A stretch of DNA of 64,000 nt from Pseudomonas pergaminensis (GTDB taxonomy: Bacteria; Pseudomonadota; Gammaproteobacteria; Pseudomonadales; Pseudomonadaceae). The position numbers were made by a program, and so were the translations under genes. Below the pieces are notes generated by a model that did no database searches, was not told the origin of the DNA, and saw nothing but the letters and a program-made list of their open reading frames with translations. The stretch is from the NCBI RefSeq assembly GCF_024112395.2, contig NZ_CP078013.2, positions 3,782,001 through 3,846,000 on the forward strand, in the 5' to 3' direction. Below are positions 28,150 to 37,294 of the stretch, piece after piece; the stretch's first letter is position 1, and the number at the start of each line of letters is the position of its first letter.

Positions 28150-29679
28150 ATGACTCGCGTCAGCCCACGCCTTACCTTGCTGACCGCGTCCGGGGTCTGC
28201 TCGCTGATTGTGCTCGACACCAATATCGTCGCCGTCACCCTGCCGAGCATCGCCCGCGACCTCGGGGCGAACTTTGCCGATATCGAATGGGTGGTCAGCG
28301 CCTACATGCTGGCATTCGCCGCGCTGTTGCTGCCGGCCGGCAGCATTGCCGACCGGTTCGGGCGCAAGAAAACCCTGATCTGGGGGCTGGGCATTTTTAT
28401 CCTGGCGTCATTGGGTTGCGGTGCTGCGCCGACTGCGCTGATCCTCGATATCGCCCGCGCCATCAAAGGCGTGGGTGCCGCGCTGTTGCTGACCTCGGCA
28501 TTGGCATCCATCGGTCACACCTTCCACGATGACGTGGAGCGCGCCAAGGCCTGGGCCTTCTGGGGCGCATGCATGGGGGTGGCAATGACCGCCGCGCCGA
28601 CGCTGGGTGGCCTGATCACGCAGTACCTGGGTTGGCGCTGGATCTTCTACCTCAACCTGCCGGTAGGCCTGGTGCTGATGGGCCTGGTGCTGCGCACGAT
28701 TGCGGAGTCCCGCGATACCCAGTCCGCACGGCTTGATCCCTGGGGCAGCCTGGCCTTCAGCGCCAGCCTGCTGTGCTTGATCTGGGGTCTCATCGAGGCC
28801 AACCGGATCGGTTGGGATAACCCGCTGACCTATGCCCGCCTGTTGGGCGGCGCAGTGTTGCTGGGTGTGTTCGTCGGGGTTGAACGCGTGCAGCAACGGC
28901 CGATGGTCGACCTGCAATTGTTCCGGCACCCACGCTTTATCGGCGCGCTGCTGGGGATGTTTGCCTACGCCGGGTGTGCCCAGGTGATGATGACGCTGCT
29001 GCCGTTTTACCTGCAGAACGGCTTGGGGTTCTCCGCGATAGCCTCGGGCCTGGGCATGTTGCCGTTCGCCCTGACCATGCTGGTGTGTCCACGCATCGGC
29101 GCACGCCTGGCCACCCGCTTTGCCCCCGCAACGATGATGGCCACCGGGCTGACGCTGGTCGGCTGCGGTAACCTGTTGAGTGCCTGGGCGGTGAACACCG
29201 GCGGCTACCTGCCCTTCGCCCTGGCGATTGCCGTCACTGGCGCCGGTGCCGGCCTGCTCAACGGCGATACGCAGAAAAACATCATGGCCTGCGTGCCACG
29301 CGACCGCGCGGGGATGGCGTCAGGCATGAGCACGACCATGCGCTTCAGCGCGATCATGTTGGCGATTGGCGTGTACGGGGCGTTGTTGAGCAGTCACAGC
29401 GAGCAACTGCTGAGCGCGACAATCGATGCACAGTGGCAGGCACAGGTGGCGGGCATTGCTTCGCGGGTCGTGGCGGGCGATATGCCGGCAGCCATGGGCC
29501 TGTTGCCGGCGTCGGCACAGGCGCTGGTGCAGCCGCTGGCCCGGCAGGCGTTTGTGGGTGGGTTCAGCGGAGTGTTGTGGGTGGCGGGTTTGCTGGGATT
29601 ACTCGGCGCGCTGGTGGTCGGTACGCTGATGCGCAACCCCATCCCGTCAGCGCCCGCCCTGACACCGCAAAACCTGTAG
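28150..29679 (+). CDS. MFS multidrug-type efflux transporter (DHA2, EmrB/QacA-like)
   Basis: A 509-residue, very hydrophobic protein; the length fits a 14-helix DHA2 transporter. Motif A is GSIADRFGRKKTL near residue 65, and the N-terminal LIVLDTNIVAVTLPSIARDL is characteristic of drug-proton antiporters. GAGGT lies before ATG 28150. The divergent LysR gene may regulate it. Substrate unknown. Confidence 0.88.
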   Translation: MTRVSPRLTLLTASGVCSLIVLDTNIVAVTLPSIARDLGANFADIEWVVSAYMLAFAALLLPAGSIADRFGRKKTLIWGLGIFILASLGCGAAPTALILDIARAIKGVGAALLLTSALASIGHTFHDDVERAKAWAFWGACMGVAMTAAPTLGGLITQYLGWRWIFYLNLPVGLVLMGLVLRTIAESRDTQSARLDPWGSLAFSASLLCLIWGLIEANRIGWDNPLTYARLLGGAVLLGVFVGVERVQQRPMVDLQLFRHPRFIGALLGMFAYAGCAQVMMTLLPFYLQNGLGFSAIASGLGMLPFALTMLVCPRIGARLATRFAPATMMATGLTLVGCGNLLSAWAVNTGGYLPFALAIAVTGAGAGLLNGDTQKNIMACVPRDRAGMASGMSTTMRFSAIMLAIGVYGALLSSHSEQLLSATIDAQWQAQVAGIASRVVAGDMPAAMGLLPASAQALVQPLARQAFVGGFSGVLWVAGLLGLLGALVVGTLMRNPIPSAPALTPQNL

Positions 29680-29698
29680 GAGCCGAGCTTCTACAGGT
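29672..29698. terminator. Weak hairpin between convergent genes
   Basis: ACCTGTAG at 29672-29679 pairs with CTACAGGT at 29691-29698 (8 bp, 11-base loop), overlapping the MFS stop codon and placed just before the convergent sohB stop at 29718. No T run, so efficiency is uncertain. Confidence 0.4.
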
Positions 29699-29717
29699 GA
29701 TCAACTTGGGATCGGGG

Positions 29718-30743
29718 TTACCAGAACCGTTGCTGGGTCAACCGGCTCCACCAGGTCAGCAGCACCCGGTCCACCGAGCCACTGGCCGCCAGGCCCACGC
29801 GTTCCTGCAGGCTCTTGCGCTCGGCATAGTGCAGGTGGAACACCTCGGCGGTCTTGGCCTTGGTGGCCAGGTATTCGTCACTGGTCTGCAGCTCATCGAC
29901 CAGTTGCTTGTCGAGGGCTGCAACACCCAGCCACACTTCTCCGGTCGCTACATCATCGATTGCCAACTGCGGGCGATAACGGGAAACGAAGTTCTTGAAC
30001 AACTGGTGAGTGATGTCCAGGTCTTCCTGGAACTTCTCGCGACCCTTCTCGGTGTTCTCGCCAAACACTGTGAGGGTGCGCTTGTACTCGCCGGCGGTCA
30101 GGACTTCGAAGTCGATATCATGCTTTTTCAGCAGGCGGTTGACGTTGGGCAGTTGTGCCACCACGCCAATCGAACCAAGGATGGCAAACGGCGCGCTGAT
30201 GATCTTCTCGCCAATGCACGCCATCATGTAGCCGCCGCTGGCAGCGACCTTGTCGATACACACGGTCAGCGGCACGCCTGCCTGGCGGATACGCGCCAGT
30301 TGCGAGGACGCCAGGCCATAGCTGTGGACCATGCCGCCGCCACTTTCCAGGCGCAGCACCACTTCATCCTTCGGGGTCGCCAGGCTCAGCAGCGCGGTGA
30401 TTTCGTGGCGCAGGCTTTCAGTGGCCGAGGCCTTGATGTCACCGTCGAAATCCAGCACGAACACCCGTGGCTTGGCCTCGGCTTTCTGCTTGCCCTTCTT
30501 CTTTTCAGCCTTGCCTTCGGACTTGCGCAGGGCCTTGAGTTGGTCCTTGTCGAGCAGGCTCGATTCCAGGCGCTCACGCAGGCCTTTGTAGAAGTCATTG
30601 AGCTTGCTGACCTGCAGCTGGCCGGCAGATTTGCGACGACCTTTGCTGCGCAGTGCCGCGAAGCTGATCAGTACCACCAGAATAGCGACTACCAGGGTGA
30701 CGGTCTTCGCCAGAAAGCTCGCGTATTCGGCCAGAAAATCCAT
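29718..30743 (-). CDS. sohB: SohB-like inner-membrane serine peptidase
   Basis: A 341-residue S49-family peptidase. One N-terminal membrane helix (TVTLVVAILVVLISFAAL), a basic lysine-rich linker at about 70-92, then the peptidase domain with Ser169 in KVAASGGYM and Lys221 in AGEYKRTL, the expected Ser/Lys pair. SohB is a periplasm-facing protease in enterobacteria that can partly replace HtrA. It is alone on the minus strand, divergent from the phosphatase gene. Confidence 0.9.
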   Translation of the reverse strand: MDFLAEYASFLAKTVTLVVAILVVLISFAALRSKGRRKSAGQLQVSKLNDFYKGLRERLESSLLDKDQLKALRKSEGKAEKKKGKQKAEAKPRVFVLDFDGDIKASATESLRHEITALLSLATPKDEVVLRLESGGGMVHSYGLASSQLARIRQAGVPLTVCIDKVAASGGYMMACIGEKIISAPFAILGSIGVVAQLPNVNRLLKKHDIDFEVLTAGEYKRTLTVFGENTEKGREKFQEDLDITHQLFKNFVSRYRPQLAIDDVATGEVWLGVAALDKQLVDELQTSDEYLATKAKTAEVFHLHYAERKSLQERVGLAASGSVDRVLLTWWSRLTQQRFW

Positions 30744-30938
30744 AGTTCTCCTTACAAGTGCGGTGCGCCAGGCGCGGATGGCCCAAGCATACCGACGGCA
30801 TCGCGTTCGGGCCAGTGATCAAACGGCCAGCAACGATCGGCTCCAACGAGCTTTTAAAACAAGCGTATGTTTTTTCATTGACAGCTCGCAGGCATCCTCA
30901 TAACCTCGCCAGACTTTCAACGTACCGGGAAAACGGAC

Positions 30939-31649
30939 GTGGGCAGCATCTATCTGATTCGACATGGCCAGGCCTCCTTCGGTGCAGACGACTACGACGT
31001 CCTGTCGCCCGTCGGCGTGGAGCAGGCGCAAGTGCTCGGCCGCCACCTGGCGGACATGGGCCTGGTGTTCGACCGCTGCGTGGCCGGCGACCTGCGCCGC
31101 CAGCAGCACACCGCCACCGCCGCCTTCGATCAGTACAGCACCCTCGGCCTGCCGGTACCGGCGCTGGAAATCGACAGCGCCTTCAACGAATTCGATGCCG
31201 ACGCGATCATTCGCGCCCTGCTCCCCGACTTGCTCACCACCGAACCCGAAGCCCTGGAGATCCTGCGCAATGCCGCGCAGAACCGCAGCGAATTCCAGCG
31301 CATCTTCGCCTTGATCATCGAGCGCTGGCTGGCCGGCACCTATGACCCGCCGGGGCTGGAGAGCTGGCTGGGCTTTGTGGAGCGCGTGCAGGGTGGCTTG
31401 CAACGCATTCTTGAAGCGGCGGACAACGCGCAGAAGATCGCGGTGTTCACCTCCGGCGGGACTATCACCGCCCTGCTTCACCTGATCACCCGAATGCCCG
31501 CCGCCCAGGCCTTCGAGCTGAACTGGCAAATTGTTAACACTTCGCTCAACCAACTGAAATTCCGTGGTCGCGAGGTGGCACTGGCTTCCTTCAACAGTCA
31601 TACCCACTTGCAACTGTTGAAGGCGCCGCAACTCATCACGTTCCGATGA
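30939..31649 (+). CDS. Histidine phosphatase family protein
   Basis: A 236-residue protein with the phosphohistidine motif LIRHG at residues 6-10 (His9) and a second catalytic histidine expected in a C-terminal loop (VNTSLNQL and FNSHTHLQLL). The start is GTG at 30939, where the family sequence begins (MGSIYLIRHGQAS). Substrate unknown. It is followed after 56 bases by an SCP2 gene on the same strand, probably co-transcribed. Confidence 0.82.
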   Translation: MGSIYLIRHGQASFGADDYDVLSPVGVEQAQVLGRHLADMGLVFDRCVAGDLRRQQHTATAAFDQYSTLGLPVPALEIDSAFNEFDADAIIRALLPDLLTTEPEALEILRNAAQNRSEFQRIFALIIERWLAGTYDPPGLESWLGFVERVQGGLQRILEAADNAQKIAVFTSGGTITALLHLITRMPAAQAFELNWQIVNTSLNQLKFRGREVALASFNSHTHLQLLKAPQLITFR

Positions 31650-31705
31650 GCGGCGGCCAACCGTGACCCCAAGGTCACTGGACTCTACCCTAAAGGATCG
31701 AAACC

Positions 31706-32020
31706 ATGACTGACGTAGCCAAAGCTGTAGAAGCAATGAAAGCCAAATTCAACCCAGCCGCCGCTGACGGCCTGGACCTAGTGTTCGGTTTCCGTATCGA
31801 CGACACCCAGAACTTCTCGCTGGTGGTCAAGGACAACACCTGCGAACTGCTGGAAGGCGAAAACCCTGACGCCCAAGTGACCCTGGTCACCGACGGCGAA
31901 ACCATGGAAGGCATCGTCAGCGGCGACACCGACGGCATGCAGGCCTTCATGAGCGGCAAGCTGCGCACCGAAGGCGACATGATGCTGGCCATGAAACTGA
32001 GCGAGCTGTTCCCGGCCTGA
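31706..32020 (+). CDS. SCP2 sterol-binding domain protein
   Basis: A 104-residue single-domain SCP2 protein (FRIDDTQNFSLVVKDNTC; VTLVTDGETMEGIVSGDTDG; FMSGKLRTEGDMMLAMKLSELF). The fold holds lipid-like molecules in a hydrophobic groove. AAAGGA lies upstream. The gene ends in a strong bidirectional terminator. Its role in bacteria is not settled. Confidence 0.9.
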   Translation: MTDVAKAVEAMKAKFNPAAADGLDLVFGFRIDDTQNFSLVVKDNTCELLEGENPDAQVTLVTDGETMEGIVSGDTDGMQAFMSGKLRTEGDMMLAMKLSELFPA

Positions 32021-32033
32021 TAAGGCTGCGCTC

Positions 32034-32063
32034 AAAAAAATCCCGCCTTTCGGCGGGATTTTT
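32034..32063. terminator. Strong bidirectional Rho-independent terminator
   Basis: A run of A, then TCCCGCC, loop TTTC, GGCGGGA, then five T. It serves the SCP2 gene on the plus strand and, by the A run, the convergent minus-strand gene ending at 32083. Confidence 0.92.
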
Positions 32064-32082
32064 CGTTCAGCCAACCTCCCGG

Positions 32083-32676
32083 TCAGCGGGTGTTGGCGTC
32101 ATCCATTTCTTCGAACGTGTCCATGTACGCAGGGTCATTACCATCGTTTTCACGAATCACACGCCCTTCATACTCGGCGGTGATTTCACCGGTATTGACG
32201 TCAAGCCCAACCACGATCACCAGCTTGTATTTGCCCACTTGCAAGTACATGTCATAGAGGTCCCGGGGTTCATCGGGCAGCATAAAAAAGCTGTAGCTGT
32301 AACGTACGCGCTTGGTTAACACGGGCCACTGTGCTTCAAACGCGCGGGGATCGAAGGATGGGAGCACATCGCCGATTCCACGCAGCGCGGCCTCGACCAG
32401 TTGGTCATTGTCCTTGGCTTTGAAGACCACCGGATGAGTGCGAGTCATCGACCGCATCGGGTTGGGTACAATATCCGTTTCAAGGCGGTACATGCCGCTG
32501 CTGAACCATTTTGTTGCATCGAAGGTGTCGTCACCTTTCTCGCATTCGCGGCAATGCATCATCAGCGGCGCCGCAGCGCTTTCTCGGGAATACAGTGAAG
32601 TGATCAACACGCCGCAGGTGATCAGCAGTGCCCCCAATAGGCCTGCACTGCCAACCCGCGCGAAAACATTCGCCAT
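32083..32676 (-). CDS. Membrane-anchored protein of unknown function
   Basis: A 197-residue protein with one N-terminal helix (GLLGALLITCGVLITSLYS) and a mainly polar body. A CREC cysteine pair lies at about 42-45 (HCRECEKGDDTFDATKW). The tail is acidic (END, DTFEEMDD). I recognise no domain. Probably anchored in the inner membrane and facing the periplasm. It stands alone, ending at the bidirectional terminator. Confidence 0.7.
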   Translation of the reverse strand: MANVFARVGSAGLLGALLITCGVLITSLYSRESAAAPLMMHCRECEKGDDTFDATKWFSSGMYRLETDIVPNPMRSMTRTHPVVFKAKDNDQLVEAALRGIGDVLPSFDPRAFEAQWPVLTKRVRYSYSFFMLPDEPRDLYDMYLQVGKYKLVIVVGLDVNTGEITAEYEGRVIRENDGNDPAYMDTFEEMDDANTR

Positions 32677-32776
32677 CGTCTACATCCTTATCTGAAGGGG
32701 TGGCGAATTTACCTGATGCAGACCTTTCGGTGGCGGGATTTTTTTGCCTGCCATTTCGCAAGCCATGGAGTTTCAA

Positions 32777-32866
32777 TGTGGGAGCTGGCTTGCCTGCGAT
32801 AGCGGTGGACCCGACAACATTGATGCAGGCAGTGCCGACGCCATCCCAGGCAAGCCAGCTCCCACA
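32777..32866. repeat. REPIN, GCTGG/CTGCG type
   Basis: TGTGGGAGCTGGCTTGCCTG at 32777 and the inverted arm ending AGCTCCCACA at 32866. The inner part is more diverged than in the copy at 7793 (TGATGCAGGCAGTGCCGACG). It lies behind the glucosidase gene. Confidence 0.85.
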
Positions 32867-32889
32867 GAAAAGCAGATCAGTGGCGCAGC

Positions 32890-35526
32890 TTAGATTTTCG
32901 GCTGCAGCAGCAACGCCACCAACGCACTCCACCCCGTCTGATGCGACGCCCCCAACCCACGCCCGGTTTCGCCATGGAAATACTCATGGAACAACACCAG
33001 GTCGCGACTGGCCGGGTCTGCTTCCAATTGCGCATAGCCCGACATCGACGGTCGCAGTCCATCTTCATCGCGCAAAAACAATCGCGTGAGACGTTGGCTG
33101 AGGCTGTCGGCCACTTCTTCAAGGGACGCCAGATAACCGCTGCCCGTCGGGTACTCCACCGAGAAGTTATCCGCGTAGTAGCGGTGAAACTCGCGCAGCG
33201 ATTCGATCAGCATGTAGTTCACCGGCATCCACAGCGGCCCGCGCCAGTTGGAGTTGCCGCCGTACAGGCGCGAGTCGGATTCGCCCGGTTGGTAGCGCGC
33301 ACACAGGGTGTTGCCATTCATCTTCAACGCCAGCGGCTGTTCGGCGAAGGCCTTGGACAAGGAGCGCACGCCATACGTCGACAAGAACTCGCTGTCGTCC
33401 AGCATGCGTCGCAACAAGTCCTTGGTGCGCTCGCCCCGCAACAAGGCCAGCAACAGGCGGTTGCCCTGCCCCGGTTCGTTCCAGCGTGACACCAGTTTGG
33501 CCAGGTCTGGCCGGTGCTCCATAAAGCCCATCAAGCGCTCGCGCAAACCTTCCAGGCCTTCATGCTCACGCTGTTCCAGCACCAGCACGGCAAACAGCGG
33601 CATCAGGCCAACCATCGAACGCAGGCGCACCGGTTCATTCTGGCCGTCGGGGCGGTGCAGCACGTCGTAGAAGAACAGGTCCTGCTCATCCCACAGACCT
33701 TCGGCGCTGTCGTCGACGCGGTTGATGGCGCCAGCGATGTACAGGAAATGCTCGAAAAACTTCACCGCGATATCCACGTACACCACGTTGCGCTTGGCCA
33801 GCTCCAGGCCGATGCGCATCAAGTCCAGCGCATAGGCGGCGACCCAGGCGGTGCCGTCGGCCTGGTCCAGCTGATAACCCGTCGGCAGCGTGGCCGAACG
33901 GTCAAACAAGGCGATATTGTCCAGCCCCAGGAACCCGCCCTGGAACAGGTTGCGGCCCTCGGCGTCCTTGCGGTTGACCCACCAGGAAAAATTCAGCAGG
34001 AGCTTGTGGAAAATCCGCTCAAGGAAATCCATATCGCCTACGCCGGTCAGTGCCTTGTCCTGCTGATAAACGCGCCAACTGGCCCACGCATGCACCGGTG
34101 GGTTGGCGTCGTCGAAGCGCCACTCATACGCCGGTAACTGGCCGTTGGGGTGCATGAAGCGATCCTTCACCAGCAACAGCAGTTGTTGCTTGGCATACCC
34201 TGGGTCGATCAGCGCCATGGCCACGGCCTGGAAGCCCTGGTCCCAGGAGGCATACCACGGGTATTCCCAAGTGTCGGGCATGGAAAGGATGTCGAAATTC
34301 GACAGGTGCCGCCAATGGGTATTGCGGATATGCAGGCGCTCGGGCGGTGGCACGGGTTGGGCCGGGTCGCCGTCGAGCCATTGGTTGACGTCGAAATAGT
34401 ACAACTGCTTGGACCACAACAACCCGGCCAGCGCTTGGCGTTGCACATTGCGCGCATCGTCATCGTGGATGTCGTGTTGCAAGGCCGCGTAGAAGTCATC
34501 GGCCTCCTGGCGGCGCGCCTCGAACAGCTTGCGGGCATTGACCTGCGGCGCGTCGACGGGCGCAAAGCGCAGGTAGAGGGTTTTGCTTTCCAGGCCTGCC
34601 AGTTCGACGATGAAACGCGCCGCGACTTTGGTACCACTGTCACGCCGAATGGCCGACTGAATACCCTCGACCACGTAATCGTTGATCCCGTCCTTGAACG
34701 GCCCCGGCGCCGGCTGCCCATCCAGGCGGGGAAAGTTGCTCTCGTTTTCGCAGAACAGCCATTCCACCCCCTCCTGGCCCCAGGCGCTGAGGTAACGATC
34801 TGTGAGTTCAGGGTGGTGCGCCAGTACCTGTTCCCCGTCCAGCTTCAGTTGCGGCTTGGCCGCGTCAAAGCTCCAGCTCCAGTCATTGCGCGCCCATAGC
34901 TGGGGCATTACCTGCAAGCGGGTTGGCTGGTCGGAACGGTTATGCACGCTGACGCGCATGAAGAGGTCATCGGGTTGATGCTTGGCGTATTCGACGCTGA
35001 CATCGCAGTAGCGGTTATCTTCGAAGACGCCGGTGTCGAGGATCTCGTACTCGGCATCGTCCAGGCCCCGGCGGGCGTTCTCGCTGATCAGGTCGGCGTA
35101 GGGAAAGGCGGCATGCGGGTATTTGTAGAGCATGCGCATGTAGGCATGGCTCGGTACACCGTCGACGAAAAAGTACAGTTCCTTGACGTCTTCACCGTGG
35201 TTGCCTTCGGCGTTATTGAGGCCGAACAGGCGTTCCTTGATGATCGCATCGCGCTCGTTCCACAGGGCCAGGCCCAGGCACCAGCGCTGCGCCTTGTCGC
35301 TGAAACCGGCCAGGCCATCTTCGCCCCAGCGATAGGCGCGGCTGCGCGCATGTTCATGGGGGAAGTAAGCCCAGGCATCGCCATCGGCGCTGTAGTCTTC
35401 ACGCACCGTGCCCCATTGGCGTTCGCTTAAATAGGGGCCCCACTCGCGCCATCGCTCGGCATCCGGCAGCGCCAAACGTTGGCCTTCGGTTGTATCAAGT
35501 ATTCGGGTGTCGGGGGTGGCCGTCAT
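32890..35526 (-). CDS. GH63/MGH1-like glucosidase
   Basis: An 878-residue cytoplasmic protein with no signal peptide, belonging to the (alpha/alpha)6-barrel glycosidases of the GH63/MGH1 type. Visible signs include REDYSADGDAWAYFPHEHAR at the N-terminus, WDEQDLFFYDVL in the middle, and NWRGPLWMPVNYMLIESL near the C-terminus, where an active-site carboxylate is expected. Substrates in this family include glucosides and mannosylglycerate; none can be chosen here. GGAGG lies 8 bases before ATG 35526, so the ATG four codons earlier is rejected. Confidence 0.8.
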   Translation of the reverse strand: MTATPDTRILDTTEGQRLALPDAERWREWGPYLSERQWGTVREDYSADGDAWAYFPHEHARSRAYRWGEDGLAGFSDKAQRWCLGLALWNERDAIIKERLFGLNNAEGNHGEDVKELYFFVDGVPSHAYMRMLYKYPHAAFPYADLISENARRGLDDAEYEILDTGVFEDNRYCDVSVEYAKHQPDDLFMRVSVHNRSDQPTRLQVMPQLWARNDWSWSFDAAKPQLKLDGEQVLAHHPELTDRYLSAWGQEGVEWLFCENESNFPRLDGQPAPGPFKDGINDYVVEGIQSAIRRDSGTKVAARFIVELAGLESKTLYLRFAPVDAPQVNARKLFEARRQEADDFYAALQHDIHDDDARNVQRQALAGLLWSKQLYYFDVNQWLDGDPAQPVPPPERLHIRNTHWRHLSNFDILSMPDTWEYPWYASWDQGFQAVAMALIDPGYAKQQLLLLVKDRFMHPNGQLPAYEWRFDDANPPVHAWASWRVYQQDKALTGVGDMDFLERIFHKLLLNFSWWVNRKDAEGRNLFQGGFLGLDNIALFDRSATLPTGYQLDQADGTAWVAAYALDLMRIGLELAKRNVVYVDIAVKFFEHFLYIAGAINRVDDSAEGLWDEQDLFFYDVLHRPDGQNEPVRLRSMVGLMPLFAVLVLEQREHEGLEGLRERLMGFMEHRPDLAKLVSRWNEPGQGNRLLLALLRGERTKDLLRRMLDDSEFLSTYGVRSLSKAFAEQPLALKMNGNTLCARYQPGESDSRLYGGNSNWRGPLWMPVNYMLIESLREFHRYYADNFSVEYPTGSGYLASLEEVADSLSQRLTRLFLRDEDGLRPSMSGYAQLEADPASRDLVLFHEYFHGETGRGLGASHQTGWSALVALLLQPKI

Positions 35527-35595
35527 TGGGTCCTCCATCGCCTACCAGGTGAGAGGCAGTGTAGAGCCCAATGACGCCCGGGTGCACATGAAGAC

Positions 35596-37005
35596 TTAGA
35601 AGATGGCGTAGGTGTAGTTGAAGATCAGGCGGGTTTGATCCTGGTCGGCGGTGCCGGTGTTCTTGCCGTGATAGGTGCCGGTACGCAAGGTGGTACCGAA
35701 GCCTTTCAGAGGACCGGCCTGCACCACGTAGTCCAGGCGGAAGTCGGCTTCGTTTTCTTTCTGGTCAGGGCCGCCGGCGACCTTCGACTTGATGTCCGAA
35801 CCGTCCAGGTAAGCAACCGATGCCTTCAAGCCAGGAACGTAGGCCTTGAAGTCATACGAGTACTGGCCAAAGTTGACCTGCTCGCCCGCGCGGGAGAACT
35901 GGCCGACCACGGCGTCGGTGAACAGGTAGAAGTCGCTGCCGCCGGCACCTTGTGCGTGAGGGTCGGCCAGGCTGCCCTGGTTGACCCACACGAAGCCGCC
36001 GTCGTCACCCACGCCGATGTGGCCGAGCATCAGGCTGCTGCCACCCAACTGATAGGTGAAGGCCGCACTGTAGGTTTTGTTGTCCACTTCATTGGCGTGC
36101 TTGGCGTAGCCACCGTTGTTGTTGAACTGGTAGCCGCTCTCGCCATTCTTGCCGTCGCTGGAGCTGTCGAAGTAGCGCAGGTCGGTCTTGAACGACTGGT
36201 CATTGCCCAACGGCAGTACGTGGACCAGGCCGACGTAGTTCTGTTTGTAGAAGTCTTGCAGTTGGGCGTAGTAGTACTGCAACGTCAGGTTTTTCGCGAC
36301 CACATTGTCGGAAGAACCAAACGGCTTGTAGTCCACCCCGCCGAATTTGAAGCTGTCGCTGTCGCGGGTTCCGCCTGCCACGCTCAAGCCTGTGGAGTTG
36401 CTGGAGGCACGGCCTTCGGCGCGGTTCAGCTCACCACCAGTGAAGGTGACATTGGGAATGTCATTCGAGGTCAGGATGCCGCCGTCGAAGGTCTGCGGTG
36501 CCACGCGGCTGTCGTTGGACACCAGGATCGGCAAGACCGGCGCCAAGCCGCCACCCACGTGCAACTCGGTCTGGGAGATGCGGAACTTCACATTGCCCGC
36601 CGCGCGACCGAAGGAATCGGCAGGCTCGGTGCCGTTGTTCTTGGTCGGGAAGAAGCTGTTGCCGTTGCCCGCCAAGCCTGGGCCCGCGGTGTGACCATCA
36701 CCACCGTCCAGGCGCAGCGCACCGAAGGCCATGACGTCGAAACCAAGGCCAACCGTGCCCTGGGTGAACCCGGATTTGTAGTCAAAACGCAGCGCGGTGG
36801 CGGCTTCGCGCAGATCGTTGTTGGTCCCCGAGCGGTTGTCTGCGCTGTAGTACATGGTCCGCGAACTGACGGACGCATGACTGTCTTCAAGGAAACCGCT
36901 GTGACCATTGCCCGTGCCCAGAGAGCCGAGCCCGAAATCGTCAGCGAATGCGTGTTGTGCAAGAACGGCGGCGGTGATCGACAACGCCAGTGTAGAAATT
37001 TTCAT
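35596..37005 (-). CDS. OprD-family outer-membrane porin
   Basis: A 469-residue porin. Signal peptide MKISTLALSITAAVLAQHAF with cleavage after FA; the mature part is rich in alternating beta-strand segments and glycine-rich loops, and it ends in phenylalanine (FNYTYAIF), the outer-membrane insertion signal. The features fit OprD proteins (18-stranded, specific channels for amino acids, peptides or carboxylates). Which substrate it carries is unknown. Confidence 0.88.
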   Translation of the reverse strand: MKISTLALSITAAVLAQHAFADDFGLGSLGTGNGHSGFLEDSHASVSSRTMYYSADNRSGTNNDLREAATALRFDYKSGFTQGTVGLGFDVMAFGALRLDGGDGHTAGPGLAGNGNSFFPTKNNGTEPADSFGRAAGNVKFRISQTELHVGGGLAPVLPILVSNDSRVAPQTFDGGILTSNDIPNVTFTGGELNRAEGRASSNSTGLSVAGGTRDSDSFKFGGVDYKPFGSSDNVVAKNLTLQYYYAQLQDFYKQNYVGLVHVLPLGNDQSFKTDLRYFDSSSDGKNGESGYQFNNNGGYAKHANEVDNKTYSAAFTYQLGGSSLMLGHIGVGDDGGFVWVNQGSLADPHAQGAGGSDFYLFTDAVVGQFSRAGEQVNFGQYSYDFKAYVPGLKASVAYLDGSDIKSKVAGGPDQKENEADFRLDYVVQAGPLKGFGTTLRTGTYHGKNTGTADQDQTRLIFNYTYAIF

Positions 37006-37294
37006 TAACGACGGCCCCTAAACATTTTTTTATGTGCGTGATGTGCATAACGGCGTTTTCATCCTTGCAAACGTGACGATTCTTTCATGCCGACCGGGGC
37101 GGGTTCCGTGAAGAATTAGTTAGGAAAAACGCGTGAAAATGAAATTTCGCACAGGCCGTTTTTTGTCATCTTCACGTCATCTCATTCATTTGCAGAATGA
37201 AGTCCTGAAGAATCTTCGTTTGCCACTTGGCCTGGCGCTCAACAGAATCCAGGCAAAGGCTACCTTCATCGCCACAACCATCAGGAATTTTTCT